From an uncultured Methanomicrobiales archaeon (GTDB lineage Archaea; Halobacteriota; Methanomicrobia; Methanomicrobiales; Methanospirillaceae): a stretch of DNA of 64,000 nucleotides. The stretch is taken from contig CASGHK010000023.1 in NCBI GenBank assembly GCA_949320185.1, positions 45,923-109,922 of the forward strand, given 5' to 3'. The position numbers and the translations under genes are program-made. The notes under the pieces are model-generated. The model saw only the letters and a program-made list of their open reading frames with translations. It did not search any database and was not told the DNA's origin. Shown here in pieces: positions 9,139 to 18,030 of this stretch; the stretch's first letter is position 1; each line of letters starts with the position of its first letter.

Positions 9139-9370
9139 ACGCCTTCAACCGGTCGTAGATGAACTTCTCGACCGCCTGGGCCGTGGCGAGGTCGGAACGG
9201 AACGCCAGGAGCTCCCGTTCGTCGCCGTCCATGTTCGCGAACTTCATGCGCTGAGGTTTGTCGATCAGTTCCCCGGGGAACTTCGTGACGATCTCCCGGA
9301 TGATCTTCTGCGGGACCCCCGGGGGGATCACCACGTCGTAGAGCTCGGGTGCTTCGCTGGTCTCTGCCAT
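9122..9370 (-). CDS. small acidic protein downstream of methanogenesis marker 14
   Basis: An 82-residue protein (MAETSEAPELYDVV...) with no signal peptide or membrane segment, rich in charged residues, ending in an alpha-helical tail. I do not recognise a family with certainty. It begins 10 bp after the marker 14 stop on the same strand, has an AGGAGAG ribosome site just before ATG 9370, and keeps the codon use of its neighbours, so it looks like a real second gene of that operon and may act with marker 14. The 3' end overlaps mptN by 17 bp. Confidence 0.6.
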   Translation of the reverse strand: MAETSEAPELYDVVIPPGVPQKIIREIVTKFPGELIDKPQRMKFANMDGDERELLAFRSDLATAQAVEKFIYDRLKAFIGEE

Positions 9371-9380
9371 TGGTCTCTCC

Positions 9381-10883
9381 TTACTTTCCACACGCGATCC
9401 TCTTAGCCATGATGCATTTCCCGCCGCGCCGGCCCCCAAGCGGGAACTTCGGCTTGCCGATCGAGAGCATACAGCGCCCCATCAGGGCGGCACCGCGCGC
9501 GAGCCCGTCGTCGACGAACACGACATGGTCGAGCGCGCCGTCGGGGAAGAGCTTCATCGCTTCGATCTCTTCAAGGATGTACTCAGGCTTTCTTCCCGAG
9601 ATCGCAGCACGGCCCGTGAACCCGATCGAGGCGTTCGGCGGGACCATGTCGCGCTCCGCCGCGATCCCGATCATCCGGGTGGCCATCCTGGTACAGACCC
9701 GGTCCACCACCTCGGTGAGCGTCGCGATCCCGTGGGCCTCGTGACATTCCTTTCCGATCGCCTCCAGCTCGGGGACGGCGGAGCCGTTCACCCCGGCATC
9801 GCAGCCTATCAGGGCGATCCCGGAGGCCTCCGCCACGTCGGCGCAGAGCGGCACGCGCCCGAACCGGGGGCGGTCGGACGGGACGATCCGGATGTCGATC
9901 TGCTCGTGGCAGCGTTCGACATATTCGTCGACGACCCGACGGTTGGTCCGCGTCATGATCGAGCCGAGCGTCGAGCGGTCGGAGAAGAGGTCGAGCGCTG
10001 TCCCGGTCTTCTTCTGGACGAGGCCGGTCCCCCGAACGATCGCGTCGGGGATCGCGCCCGCGAGCCCGGCGAAGTTACCGATCGTCCTGGCGAAAGGGTC
10101 GCATCCGGTGTCATCGATGTCGGAGGTGATCCGGCCGTCGAGCGTGGTACCGAAGTCGATAGAGACGCAGGGGTTTCGGAAGTCGACCGGCGTCCACTTT
10201 GCCCCCTCCTTGATCCCGGCCATGGCGAGCTCCCCCTCCATCTCGTTCGCGACCATCTCGACTCCCGAGGACCCCCGCGGCGGGAGCACGCCGGCGACCG
10301 CCCCGATGAAGACGACCTTGTCCGCGAAGGAGTGGGGCTGGAGTTTCGGCGGCAGGTTCGCCTTGGACATCGGCGGGGTCATCTTTCTGGGGGGTACCCC
10401 GGCCTCGAGGCACCCGTTCGCGAGCGCGATGACGAAGTCCCCGACCTGGTCCGGGGAGTCCATCGCGGCGACCACTCCGGTCGAACGGACGACGAAGTCG
10501 AGGTCGTCCTGGATCGAGAGGCCCGCCTCACGGTGGCACTGGACCAGGGTATCCCGGACCAGCTCGGTAACGGACTCGCGGGTCAGCTCGGTGCCGTCGA
10601 GAGTCTGGCCGAAGATCTCTTCGCCGGGCTTCGGGGGGCGGACGTCCCGGCTCATCGAGACCGTTTTGTTGATCACGTAGCTATGGCCGGTCTCGAGGTT
10701 CGTCCCGGTCAGGATGCACTTCGTTGTCGTATTGCCCATCTCCACCGATGCCACGATGAAGTACGGCTTGGTCCGATATTCGGGGACCTCCATCCCCGCA
10801 CCGAGACGGATGGTCGGTGGAGGAACACTCTCGACGATATGGGGCTTGGGGCGGAAAAAACGGTCAAAAAAGCGGGCGTACAT
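9381..10883 (-). CDS. methanogenesis marker protein 14
   Basis: A 500-residue protein. PYFIVASVEMGNTTTKCILT near residue 40 and PCVSIDFGTTLDGRITS further on are two phosphate-binding loops of the ASKHA (actin/Hsp70-like) ATPase fold, as in activators of corrinoid proteins. The blocks RDVRPPKPGEEIFG, PMSKANLPPKLQPHSF and IGFTGRAAISGRKPEYIL are those I associate with methanogenesis marker 14, a protein found across methanogens with no proven function. The start is ATG 10883 or the adjacent GTG 10886. It leads a two-gene operon with the 82-residue protein and is divergent from a small winged-helix gene across 219 bp. Confidence 0.8.
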   Translation of the reverse strand: MYARFFDRFFRPKPHIVESVPPPTIRLGAGMEVPEYRTKPYFIVASVEMGNTTTKCILTGTNLETGHSYVINKTVSMSRDVRPPKPGEEIFGQTLDGTELTRESVTELVRDTLVQCHREAGLSIQDDLDFVVRSTGVVAAMDSPDQVGDFVIALANGCLEAGVPPRKMTPPMSKANLPPKLQPHSFADKVVFIGAVAGVLPPRGSSGVEMVANEMEGELAMAGIKEGAKWTPVDFRNPCVSIDFGTTLDGRITSDIDDTGCDPFARTIGNFAGLAGAIPDAIVRGTGLVQKKTGTALDLFSDRSTLGSIMTRTNRRVVDEYVERCHEQIDIRIVPSDRPRFGRVPLCADVAEASGIALIGCDAGVNGSAVPELEAIGKECHEAHGIATLTEVVDRVCTRMATRMIGIAAERDMVPPNASIGFTGRAAISGRKPEYILEEIEAMKLFPDGALDHVVFVDDGLARGAALMGRCMLSIGKPKFPLGGRRGGKCIMAKRIACGK

Positions 10884-11102
10884 CACCTTCCGTTGCCTCT
10901 GTGCTCCAATATACCTTTCGTTTTCGGCCAGGTTGCCGTTCGTTCGGCCTCGTGGTCAGATCGGGGGATTCTCTTCCGGGATTTCTATTATTGTCCGATT
11001 CCTCACCTGCCCGTCGTTCACGAATTTCGAATCATTGAAATAAGTGAAGATGTAACTAGGTACGTCGTTATCCTGCCACAGGACGCGGGAGACGGGGTGT
11101 GC

Positions 11103-11330
11103 ATGAGGGAGCGGATTCGGCGGATCAACCTTCAGCGGCAGATGCTGACCATGATCACTTCGCGGCCCGGGTGCACCCTCCAGGAACTCTTCGAGGCCTA
11201 CCGCGAGAACTACCGGGCATGGGAGATCCGCTACCACCTCCAGTGGCTCGTCCGCCACGGGGTGGTCGCGCTGCGGGCGGGCCCCCGGGCGATCCACTGT
11301 TATCCGACCGGGAAACGGCTCTCGGTCTAG
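11103..11330 (+). CDS. small winged-helix-like DNA-binding protein
   Basis: A 75-residue basic protein (MRERIRRINL...). The segment QMLTMITSRPGCTLQELFEAY followed by WEIRYHLQWLVRHGVV has the helix-turn-helix then recognition-helix/wing pattern of small archaeal winged-helix regulators. It is divergent from marker 14 and convergent with the lyeJ-like gene, sharing a CTAG at the stops. The frame is open far upstream, but that stretch is antisense of marker 14 and is not credible as coding. It could regulate either neighbour; nothing in the sequence names its operator. Confidence 0.6.
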   Translation: MRERIRRINLQRQMLTMITSRPGCTLQELFEAYRENYRAWEIRYHLQWLVRHGVVALRAGPRAIHCYPTGKRLSV

Positions 11331-12193
11331 GTAAACCCTTTCGTCACGACCATGGCGGTGAAGAGGAGGCCGCCGAGCATGGTGTTGAGCGCCGGGAGGC
11401 GCCAGTAGACCGTTTCTACCGGGAGTCCTGGCCTGGCGAGGAGGACCGCAGGCACCGCCGGGTATGCCAGCACGGCAAGGCTCAGGGGGTGCAGGCCGCT
11501 CGCGGTGAGCGTGATCGCGGCAAGACCACTCCAGAGGATGAGGCAGAGAATGAGCGACCGCTTCCTGCCCAGGAGGACAGCCGTCGTCATGATACCGGCC
11601 GATCGGTCACAGGCGATGTCGGGCACGGCCGAGAAGAGGTGCATTGCGGCGATATGCAGAAACCCGCCGACGAGGAGCCATCCCGGGGGCACCTTCCCCG
11701 ATGCCAGGACGAACCCGTAGACCCCCGGGAGCACGTAGAGGTAGTTCGAGCAGAAGTCCAGGAACGGGACCTGCTTGAACCGGAGTGGCGGCGCTGAGTA
11801 GAACCCGGCGAGGAAGAGAAACCCCACGAGGACCGCGAGGAGCCTGGGATCGGGCGCGGCGGCGCCGAGGAGGAGCGTGGCGAGGAGCGAGAGGGCGACG
11901 AGGAGAATGACCCGGTTGCGGTCCGCCCCGGAGAAGCGGTACTCCCGCTCGTCCTTCTTCGGATTCGCCTGGTCGGTCGCCTCGTCGAAGAGGTCGTTGA
12001 CGCCGTAGATGAAGAGATTGGCGGGGAAGAAAAAGTAGACCAGGGCGGCGGCGTACGCCGGGACCAGGAAGTCGTGCCAGTTCGCCATCCCGATCGCGTA
12101 GCCCACCACGTAGGTCCCGGCCGTGTAGATCCAGAACCGGGGGCGGGAGAGACGGATCGCGAACCCGGCCAGTCCCCCGGGCCCGCCCGTCAT
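11327..12193 (-). CDS. lyeJ: UbiA-family prenyltransferase, lycopene elongase-like
   Basis: A 288-residue membrane protein with about eight hydrophobic segments. The UbiA signatures are NDLFDEATD (N66, D67, D70, D74) and a second acidic motif DIACDR near residue 195, which bind Mg-diphosphate of the prenyl donor. Its ATG overlaps the crtB stop in an ATGA. In haloarchaea a UbiA homologue (LyeJ) adds two C5 units to lycopene on the way to C50 bacterioruberin, and is linked to crtI, crtB and cruF as here. The function is therefore inferred from family plus context; other UbiA roles, such as geranylgeranylglyceryl phosphate prenylation, are less likely in this operon. Confidence 0.75.
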   Translation of the reverse strand: MTGGPGGLAGFAIRLSRPRFWIYTAGTYVVGYAIGMANWHDFLVPAYAAALVYFFFPANLFIYGVNDLFDEATDQANPKKDEREYRFSGADRNRVILLVALSLLATLLLGAAAPDPRLLAVLVGFLFLAGFYSAPPLRFKQVPFLDFCSNYLYVLPGVYGFVLASGKVPPGWLLVGGFLHIAAMHLFSAVPDIACDRSAGIMTTAVLLGRKRSLILCLILWSGLAAITLTASGLHPLSLAVLAYPAVPAVLLARPGLPVETVYWRLPALNTMLGGLLFTAMVVTKGFT

Positions 12194-13026
12194 GCGGTGG
12201 GCCGGATGCTGTTCGCAGCGAACCGGAAGACGAGCCGCGGCACGGACGGGCGGACCTTTTTGTCGAAGACGACGAACGGGTCGTGTTCGATCCGCCTGGC
12301 GGTCCAGGCGTACATGTCCGACGCGGTGATGATGGGTAGGCGCATCCTCCACGGGATAAACCGGTACCCTGCTTCGCCCTGAGCCTGCCAACCCCGGTAG
12401 TGATTGCATTGAGCGTGGATGAACTCCCTGAACGCCATCGGATGCCGCCGGAGGTATTCCGGCTCGAGGGAGTCCAGGCCGAACCGCTCAAGTTCCTCCT
12501 CGGGCAGGTAGAGCCGGCCCATTGCGCTGTCCTCGGCGATGTCCCGGATGAAGTTGATGTACTGCATCCCCCGACCGAGGTGGCGGGCGGCCAGATAACT
12601 CTCGGGGGGCAGTTCGAGGAGGCGGGCCATCATCAACCCGATAACCTCCGCCGAACCGTAGAGGTAGACGTGCAGGTCCTCGAGGGTCCGGTAGCGGTGG
12701 ACGGAGAGGTCGAGCGCCATCGAGTGGAGGAACGCGTCCACCCACGCCTGGTCGATCCCGAACCGTTGCTGGAGGGCGACGAACCCGTCGATCACCGGGT
12801 CCTGTGCGGACAGGCCGTCGATGGCCTCGCGGTAGGTATCGACGAAACTGAAGAAATCCTCCCCCCTCTGCGGCACCGAGTCCACCAGGTCGTCGGCCGT
12901 CCGCACGAACGAGTAGAGCGTGAAGACCCGCGCCTTCACCTCTGGTGGAAAGAAGAGCGTCGAGTAGAAGTAGGTCTTGGACCCGCGCTTGAAGAGGTCA
13001 TAGATCGTCCGGTCGATCACGGTCAT
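12190..13026 (-). CDS. crtB: phytoene synthase
   Basis: A 278-residue enzyme of the squalene/phytoene synthase family, condensing two geranylgeranyl diphosphates to phytoene. RTADDLVDS is the first Asp-rich motif, YLYGSAEVIGLMMARLL and QYINFIRDIAEDSAMGRLYLP carry the second. RFIPWRMRLPIITASDMYAW is the conserved C-terminal block. Both ends are coupled by 4-bp overlaps (ATGA) to crtI upstream and the UbiA gene downstream. Squalene synthase is the main alternative, but coupling to crtI favours phytoene. GGPP would come from idsA, earlier in the same gene run. Confidence 0.88.
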   Translation of the reverse strand: MTVIDRTIYDLFKRGSKTYFYSTLFFPPEVKARVFTLYSFVRTADDLVDSVPQRGEDFFSFVDTYREAIDGLSAQDPVIDGFVALQQRFGIDQAWVDAFLHSMALDLSVHRYRTLEDLHVYLYGSAEVIGLMMARLLELPPESYLAARHLGRGMQYINFIRDIAEDSAMGRLYLPEEELERFGLDSLEPEYLRRHPMAFREFIHAQCNHYRGWQAQGEAGYRFIPWRMRLPIITASDMYAWTARRIEHDPFVVFDKKVRPSVPRLVFRFAANSIRPTA

Positions 13027-14507
13027 CGCGGGGCTTCCTGCTCCTCGCCGACCACTCTCGCGACGATCTGGGACGAGATCAGAGTCATGGGAACGCCGAT
13101 GCCGGGGTGGGTGTACTGCCCCGAGTAGTAGAGGTTCTCGACCTTCTTGCTCCGGTGTGCCGGTCTCCAGAGCGCCGTCTGGAAGAGGGTATGCGAGAGG
13201 CCGAGCGCCGTTCCACGATAGGCGTTGTACCGCTTTGCGAAGTCCTCGAGGGCGAAGCACCGCTCGGTGACGATCGCGTCGCGGATCGGCTCCCCGATGG
13301 TGTCCTCGAGGTGGGAGAGGATCCGGTCGCGGAGCGCCTGGCGCCGCTCGGGTGTATCCGGCAGTCCGGGCGCGAGCGGAACAAGGATGAAGAGCGTCTC
13401 CCCACCCGGCGGTGCGGCGGTGGTGTCGGTCTTGGAGGGAACGTTGACGTAGTACGACGGGTTCTCGGGCCAGGCGACCTTCTCCGGGTCGAAGAGGGTC
13501 TCGAACCCCTTCTCCCAGTCCCGGTCGAGCAGGAGGGTGTGGTGGCAGAGCCCCTCCACCTTCCGGTCGAGCCCGATATAGAGGACCATGGCAGAGGGGG
13601 CGAGGATGCGCTTCGACCAGTACTCGGCGTCGTAAGTCCGTGATGCCCCGTCGAGGAGGTCGAGCTCGGTGTGTGCGTAGTCTGCGTTGACGATCACGAC
13701 ATCGGCCGGATACCGGCCCTCCGACGTTTCGACGGCGACCGCCCGGTCGTTCACGACCACGATCCGAGTCGCCGGTTCGTTGAAACGGAAGACCGCGCCG
13801 TGCTCTTCGGCCAGCCCGCGTACCGCGTCGACGACAGCCCGGATCCCGCCCTCGGGGTAGAAGACCCCCAGCGTCAGGTCGATGTGGGACATGATGTGGT
13901 AGAGGGCCGGCGTGTTCGAGGGAGCCCCGCCGAGGAACCCGATGGAGTACTGGACGATCTTCTTCGCCTCGTCGCTCGTGAAGTACCGGCCGACGAAGTG
14001 ATCGAGGTGTTCGAAGGTATGGAGGAGCTTCGGGCCTTCAAAGAGGAGGCGGCCCGAGACGAAGTCGAGGACCGAGCGGTACTCCCGGTAGAGCAGGTCG
14101 TTCATGGTGATAGTGTAGAGCGCCTTCGCCGAGTCGAGGTACCGTCGGAGCTTCTCGCCGCCCCGTTCCTCGAACGTGTCGAAGAGAGCGATGGACTTCT
14201 CCGTCTCGGCGGGGATATCGACCACCCTGCCGTCCCCGAAGAAGATCCGGTAGGAGGGGTCGAGGCGCCTGAGCTCGAAGAAGTCGGCGGGCGTCCTGCC
14301 GAACTCGGCGAAGAATCGTTCGAAGACGTCGGGCATCAGGTACCACGACGGGCCCATGTCGAAGGTGAACCCCTTATCGCGGTGCACCGACGCTCGCCCC
14401 CCTGCCTGCTCGTTCTTCTCCAGCACCGTCACGTCGTTCCCGTCCCGGGCAAGCAGGGCTGCTGCGGCAAGTCCGCCGAAGCCCGCGCCGATGATCACCG
14501 TCTTCAT
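13023..14507 (-). CDS. crtI: phytoene desaturase
   Basis: A 494-residue FAD-dependent carotenoid desaturase. The N terminus VIIGAGFGGLAAAALLARDG is the dinucleotide-binding fold with an acidic residue in VLEKNEQAGGRAS; FDMGPSWYLMP and YYSGQYTHPGIGVPMTLISS are the CrtI substrate and C-terminal FAD signatures. It converts phytoene to lycopene by successive desaturations. ATG 14507 (MKTVIIG) is chosen since the upstream in-frame extension lacks family similarity. The stop overlaps crtB in ATGA. Only one CrtI-type gene is in the window, whereas haloarchaeal bacterioruberin needs a second desaturase (CrtD), so either this enzyme does both jobs or crtD lies elsewhere. Confidence 0.9.
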   Translation of the reverse strand: MKTVIIGAGFGGLAAAALLARDGNDVTVLEKNEQAGGRASVHRDKGFTFDMGPSWYLMPDVFERFFAEFGRTPADFFELRRLDPSYRIFFGDGRVVDIPAETEKSIALFDTFEERGGEKLRRYLDSAKALYTITMNDLLYREYRSVLDFVSGRLLFEGPKLLHTFEHLDHFVGRYFTSDEAKKIVQYSIGFLGGAPSNTPALYHIMSHIDLTLGVFYPEGGIRAVVDAVRGLAEEHGAVFRFNEPATRIVVVNDRAVAVETSEGRYPADVVIVNADYAHTELDLLDGASRTYDAEYWSKRILAPSAMVLYIGLDRKVEGLCHHTLLLDRDWEKGFETLFDPEKVAWPENPSYYVNVPSKTDTTAAPPGGETLFILVPLAPGLPDTPERRQALRDRILSHLEDTIGEPIRDAIVTERCFALEDFAKRYNAYRGTALGLSHTLFQTALWRPAHRSKKVENLYYSGQYTHPGIGVPMTLISSQIVARVVGEEQEAPR

Positions 14508-14606
14508 GAGAGGATCCCCACCCCGATACCGCGCGGCATGCCCTCCGGCGTCGCAGGTGAACAGCATCTCTATTCGCCGACCCACGAAAAAACCTGTCGA
14601 TGGTGC

Positions 14607-15365
14607 TTACCCGGGAGATTGACGGAACCAGAGCCCCTTACGGAGGAGCACCGCTCCTGAGAAGGCGGCGATGCCCGCCCCGATGAGAATCGGGACGAGC
14701 ATCCCCGCGCCAAGAGCGACGCCGGTCCAGAAGCAGGTGATCAGGAGGAGGCTCCAGGCGGTCTCCAGAGGCAGGGGATGGCGAACGGTTATGAAGACCA
14801 GCGCCGAGTAGAGCGTGCCGGTGAGAAACCAGCCCAGATAGTTCGAGAGGGGGATCCCGTAGTATGCACCCTGCTCGCTCCAGACCCAGTACCCGAGGAG
14901 GGCCGCCCCGGGGTCGAGAACCAGGTCGACGGCGACGAGGAGAAGCGCACTCGCCGCCACCCTCGTTGCGAGAGAGTGGTACGGGAGGAGTCGTCCGGCG
15001 AGGGCCGTGGTCCCCAGGAGGAGCGGGACGTAGGCGAAGCCGACCGTCCAGGGTACGGGACCGATCGCCGCCGACCCGATCGCCTCCGCATAGTGAAACC
15101 AGCCGTACGGCACCCCCGTCACCACGCCGATCGCCTCGACGCTCATTGAGAGCAGGGAGAGGCCGATGGCGAGGGCGATGCCCCTCTGCACCCCCTCCGA
15201 TCGGGACAGGTGATAGAAGGACGGGAGGGCGAGAGCGACGATGAGGGCCCCGGAGATCACCGGGTCGAACGGCGTCCTGGGAGCATAGCGGACCAGGGTG
15301 CCCAGGATAACGAGGAGAAGAAGGAGGAGAAGGTGCGGGACGGTGGAGAGGAGCTGTCTCGCCAT
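14607..15365 (-). CDS. cruF: CruF-type carotenoid hydratase (DUF422 membrane protein)
   Basis: A 252-residue protein with about seven hydrophobic segments. SVEAIGVVTGVPYGWFHYAE, GPVPWTVGFAYVPLLLG, VDLVLDPGAALLGYWVW and YYGIPLSNYLGWFLTG are the conserved blocks of the DUF422/CruF carotenoid hydratase family. In haloarchaea CruF hydrates the ends of bisanhydrobacterioruberin to bacterioruberin. It begins 6 bp after the gltX stop and is followed after 99 bp by crtI, so it opens the carotenoid set at the tail of the long minus-strand run. The hydratase role is from family knowledge and context. Confidence 0.82.
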   Translation of the reverse strand: MARQLLSTVPHLLLLLLLVILGTLVRYAPRTPFDPVISGALIVALALPSFYHLSRSEGVQRGIALAIGLSLLSMSVEAIGVVTGVPYGWFHYAEAIGSAAIGPVPWTVGFAYVPLLLGTTALAGRLLPYHSLATRVAASALLLVAVDLVLDPGAALLGYWVWSEQGAYYGIPLSNYLGWFLTGTLYSALVFITVRHPLPLETAWSLLLITCFWTGVALGAGMLVPILIGAGIAAFSGAVLLRKGLWFRQSPG

Positions 15366-15371
15366 GCGCCC

Positions 15372-17057
15372 CTACCGGTGCGTCAGGTACGCGACCACGC
15401 CGTCCGGGCCGACGCTGTCGACCCGGACAAAGCCGACGCGCTCGAACTGGATGACGCGGTCGACCTTCTCGGCGACGGCAGGTTCGCACACCCCGTGAAC
15501 GTCACCCTCCGGCCGGCAAAGAGTGCATGGGAGGGTGGCCCCGAGGGGGAGCCACTGCACGATCGGGGCGTGGGCCGCCCGCGCCTCGGCGAGGTCATCG
15601 CCGGCATAGGTGAAGCGTGTGCGGTCCTGGTCCGTTCCCATCCTGACGTTGAAGAGGTCCTTTAGTCGGAGCATCGAGACATCCTGGTCGAGCTCGTCTT
15701 TCGGGACGAGCACCACCCGGTCGAACCCGAGTTCCCGCGTGCCCCGAGCTGGGTCCCCCGGGTGCCGGAGGGGGCGGGAGACCTGGGGCATGGCTCCCGT
15801 CACCTCGACGGTGACGGGCTCTGGGACGAACCAGAGCCGGTCCGCCTCCGGGTCCACCAGCTGCCGGTTCTCAGCGAACAGGTTCTCCCACGAGTACTGG
15901 ATGTCGGTCTCCCCGCAGCCGATCGCGAGCATCGACCGCTTCACGGCTTCAGGCCGGATCCCTCGCCTCGCCAGAGCCCGGAGGGTGCCGAGCCGGATAT
16001 CGTCCCAGCCGCCGTATCGCCCTTCGGCGATCCCGGCGCGCATCTCCGAGGTCGAGAGGACGACACCCTCGATCCCCATCCGTCCGTAGTGCCGGAAGTG
16101 CGGTGGAGTCCAGCCGAACCAGTCGTAGATGAACTGCTGGCGCCGTGTGTTGGCGATGTGGTCCTTGCCTCGGATCACGTGGGTGCACCCGAGCAGGTGG
16201 TCGTCGATCGCGACCGAGAAGTTCATCAGCGGGTAGACGGTCGCGTCCACGCGCGGGTGAAGCGTCGAGGTGAGGACCCGGAACGCCGGAAAGTCGCGGA
16301 GCGCCGGGTCGGGATGCTCGAGGTCGGTGCGGACGCGCAGCGACGCCTCTCCCTCGGCATACTCCCCCGCGAGCATCGCCTCGAACCGCGCCAGGCTCTC
16401 CTCTGTCTCCTGGGAGCGGCAGGGGCAGGCCCGCTTTGCCTGCCGGAGCTCGCGGAACCGTTCGTTCTCGCAGGTACAGAGGTAGGCCCCGCCGCGCTCG
16501 ATCAGCCGGCGAGCATAGTCGTAGTAGGTCTCGAGCCGGTCCGACTGGAAGACGGTCTCGGTGATCGCGCACTCGAGCCAGGCGATGTCCTCGGGGACCG
16601 TCTCGTAGGCGGCGGGGTCGACCCTCTTCGGGTCCGTGTCCTCGATCCGGAGGATATATCGGCCGCCGTACCGCCGGACGTAGGCGTCGTTCAGGGCGGC
16701 AGCGCGGGCGTGCCCGAGGTGGAGCGGGCCCGAAGGGTTCGGGGCGAACCGCATCACGACCCCGTTCTCGGCGTCGGGGAGCGGGGGGAGCGCGTACCGG
16801 TCGCGCACCCGCTCCTCCCGGACCGCGAGGAGCTCTGGGGCGAGAGACGCGAGGCGGGCCTCCCGCTCCTCGTGCGAGAGGGCGTCGACCTCGGCGATCA
16901 CCCCGTCGATCAGGGCCTTTGCCTCCTGTGCCCGGGAGCGAAGCTCGGGATACCGGCCCATCACGGCACCGATGATCGCCCCTCCACGGGGGGTGCTCCG
17001 GTGCTTCACCGCGTTCTCAAGCGCGTGGACGAGAAGTCGCTCGGCGAGGTCGTCCAC
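15372..17057 (-). CDS. gltX: glutamyl-tRNA synthetase (archaeal GluRS)
   Basis: A 561-residue class I synthetase charging tRNA-Glu, and in archaea also tRNA-Gln. PSGPLHLGHARAA is the HIGH motif near residue 100; VLSTSEM replaces the canonical KMSKS loop as usual in archaeal GluRS. TCENERFRELRQAKRACPC contributes cysteines of the zinc region. I chose GTG 17057 (reading MDDLAERLL), 1 nt after the idsA stop, because this gives the family N terminus; GTG 17087 would overlap idsA by 29 bp. It is followed 6 bp later by cruF. Confidence 0.93.
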   Translation of the reverse strand: MDDLAERLLVHALENAVKHRSTPRGGAIIGAVMGRYPELRSRAQEAKALIDGVIAEVDALSHEEREARLASLAPELLAVREERVRDRYALPPLPDAENGVVMRFAPNPSGPLHLGHARAAALNDAYVRRYGGRYILRIEDTDPKRVDPAAYETVPEDIAWLECAITETVFQSDRLETYYDYARRLIERGGAYLCTCENERFRELRQAKRACPCRSQETEESLARFEAMLAGEYAEGEASLRVRTDLEHPDPALRDFPAFRVLTSTLHPRVDATVYPLMNFSVAIDDHLLGCTHVIRGKDHIANTRRQQFIYDWFGWTPPHFRHYGRMGIEGVVLSTSEMRAGIAEGRYGGWDDIRLGTLRALARRGIRPEAVKRSMLAIGCGETDIQYSWENLFAENRQLVDPEADRLWFVPEPVTVEVTGAMPQVSRPLRHPGDPARGTRELGFDRVVLVPKDELDQDVSMLRLKDLFNVRMGTDQDRTRFTYAGDDLAEARAAHAPIVQWLPLGATLPCTLCRPEGDVHGVCEPAVAEKVDRVIQFERVGFVRVDSVGPDGVVAYLTHR

Positions 17058-17058
17058 C

Positions 17059-18021
17059 TTATGCGCCCCGCGAGACGAAGTACTCACCGAGGGCGATGAG
17101 GAGACGACGCTCCTCGGTGTCCGGGAGGGTTCGAAGGAGAGAAGAGGCGTCCCGCACGATCCGGCGGGCCTTCTCCTGGACCTCCTCGATCACCCCGTGG
17201 TCGGAGAGGAGGCCGATCAGGTCCTCGCACTCGGCCTCGGTCAGCGGGCGACGATAGGGGGCGAGGTCGATGCCCTTCTCGCGAGCCGTGATCGTGATCA
17301 GGGTCGACTTGCCCTCGCGTATGTCGGAGCCGCGGTCCTTGCCGCTCGTCCCCGGGGGAGCGAGCAGGTCGATCAGGTCGTCCTGGATCTGGAACGCGAC
17401 GCCACAGGCGAGGCCGAACCGGTGGAGGACCTCGACCTGGGGATCGCTCGCCCCGGCGAGGACCGCCCCGATCGCGGCGGACGCCGCGTAGAGGGCGCCC
17501 GTCTTCTTCTCGACCATCTCCAGGTACTCGCCCTCCGTCACGTCGTCACGGTCGGAGAACGACATGTCCAGGTGCTGGCCCAGGCAGAGCTCGTCGCAGG
17601 TGATCGCGAGCATACCCACCGCCCGGAGCCGTGCGGTCTCGGGGGTGATCGCCCCGACGAGGAACGAGAATGCCCGCGAGTAGAGCACATCGCCGGCCAG
17701 GATCGCGGTCGGCTCGTTCCAGCGGTGGTTCACGGTCGGCACACCGCGCCGAAACGAGTCCCGGTCCATGATGTCGTCGTGGATCAGGGTGAACGTGTGG
17801 GTCAGTTCGAGCGCCAGCGCGGCCGGCATCAGGTCTTGGGACGAGTTCGGGCGCACCGCGTCGGCGGCGAGCATCATCAGCGCGGGGCGGAGGCGCTTGC
17901 CCCCGGCGGTCAGCAGGTGAGCAGCCGCCCGGTTCAGGTCCCCCACGGGGGCACCGAAGTACCGGTCGATCAGGCGGTCGACATGTTCGGCCGCGTCTTC
18001 GAGATAGGCATCCAGTTCCAT
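17059..18021 (-). CDS. idsA: geranylgeranyl diphosphate synthase (short-chain isoprenyl diphosphate synthase)
   Basis: A 320-residue all-helical prenyltransferase. GGKRLRP, the first aspartate motif LIHDDIMD and the second FQIQDDLID are all intact. It extends DMAPP with IPP to make C15/C20 diphosphates; in archaea this GGPP feeds ether lipids and, here, CrtB. Exact chain length cannot be read with certainty. It starts 9 bp after the RNase J stop and is followed after 1 nt by gltX, in line with the isoprenoid genes mvk, ipk and fni further up the same strand. Confidence 0.93.
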   Translation of the reverse strand: MELDAYLEDAAEHVDRLIDRYFGAPVGDLNRAAAHLLTAGGKRLRPALMMLAADAVRPNSSQDLMPAALALELTHTFTLIHDDIMDRDSFRRGVPTVNHRWNEPTAILAGDVLYSRAFSFLVGAITPETARLRAVGMLAITCDELCLGQHLDMSFSDRDDVTEGEYLEMVEKKTGALYAASAAIGAVLAGASDPQVEVLHRFGLACGVAFQIQDDLIDLLAPPGTSGKDRGSDIREGKSTLITITAREKGIDLAPYRRPLTEAECEDLIGLLSDHGVIEEVQEKARRIVRDASSLLRTLPDTEERRLLIALGEYFVSRGA

Positions 18022-18030
18022 GTTCCTCTC

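Noticed and set aside
9525..11102. Long plus-strand frame continuous with the small winged-helix gene
   Set aside because: It is antisense to marker 14, a clear protein family. Only the last 75 codons look like protein.
12190..13026. Squalene synthase reading of the crtB gene
   Set aside because: Both ends are translationally coupled to crtI and the UbiA gene, and cruF is in the same set, which favours phytoene synthase.
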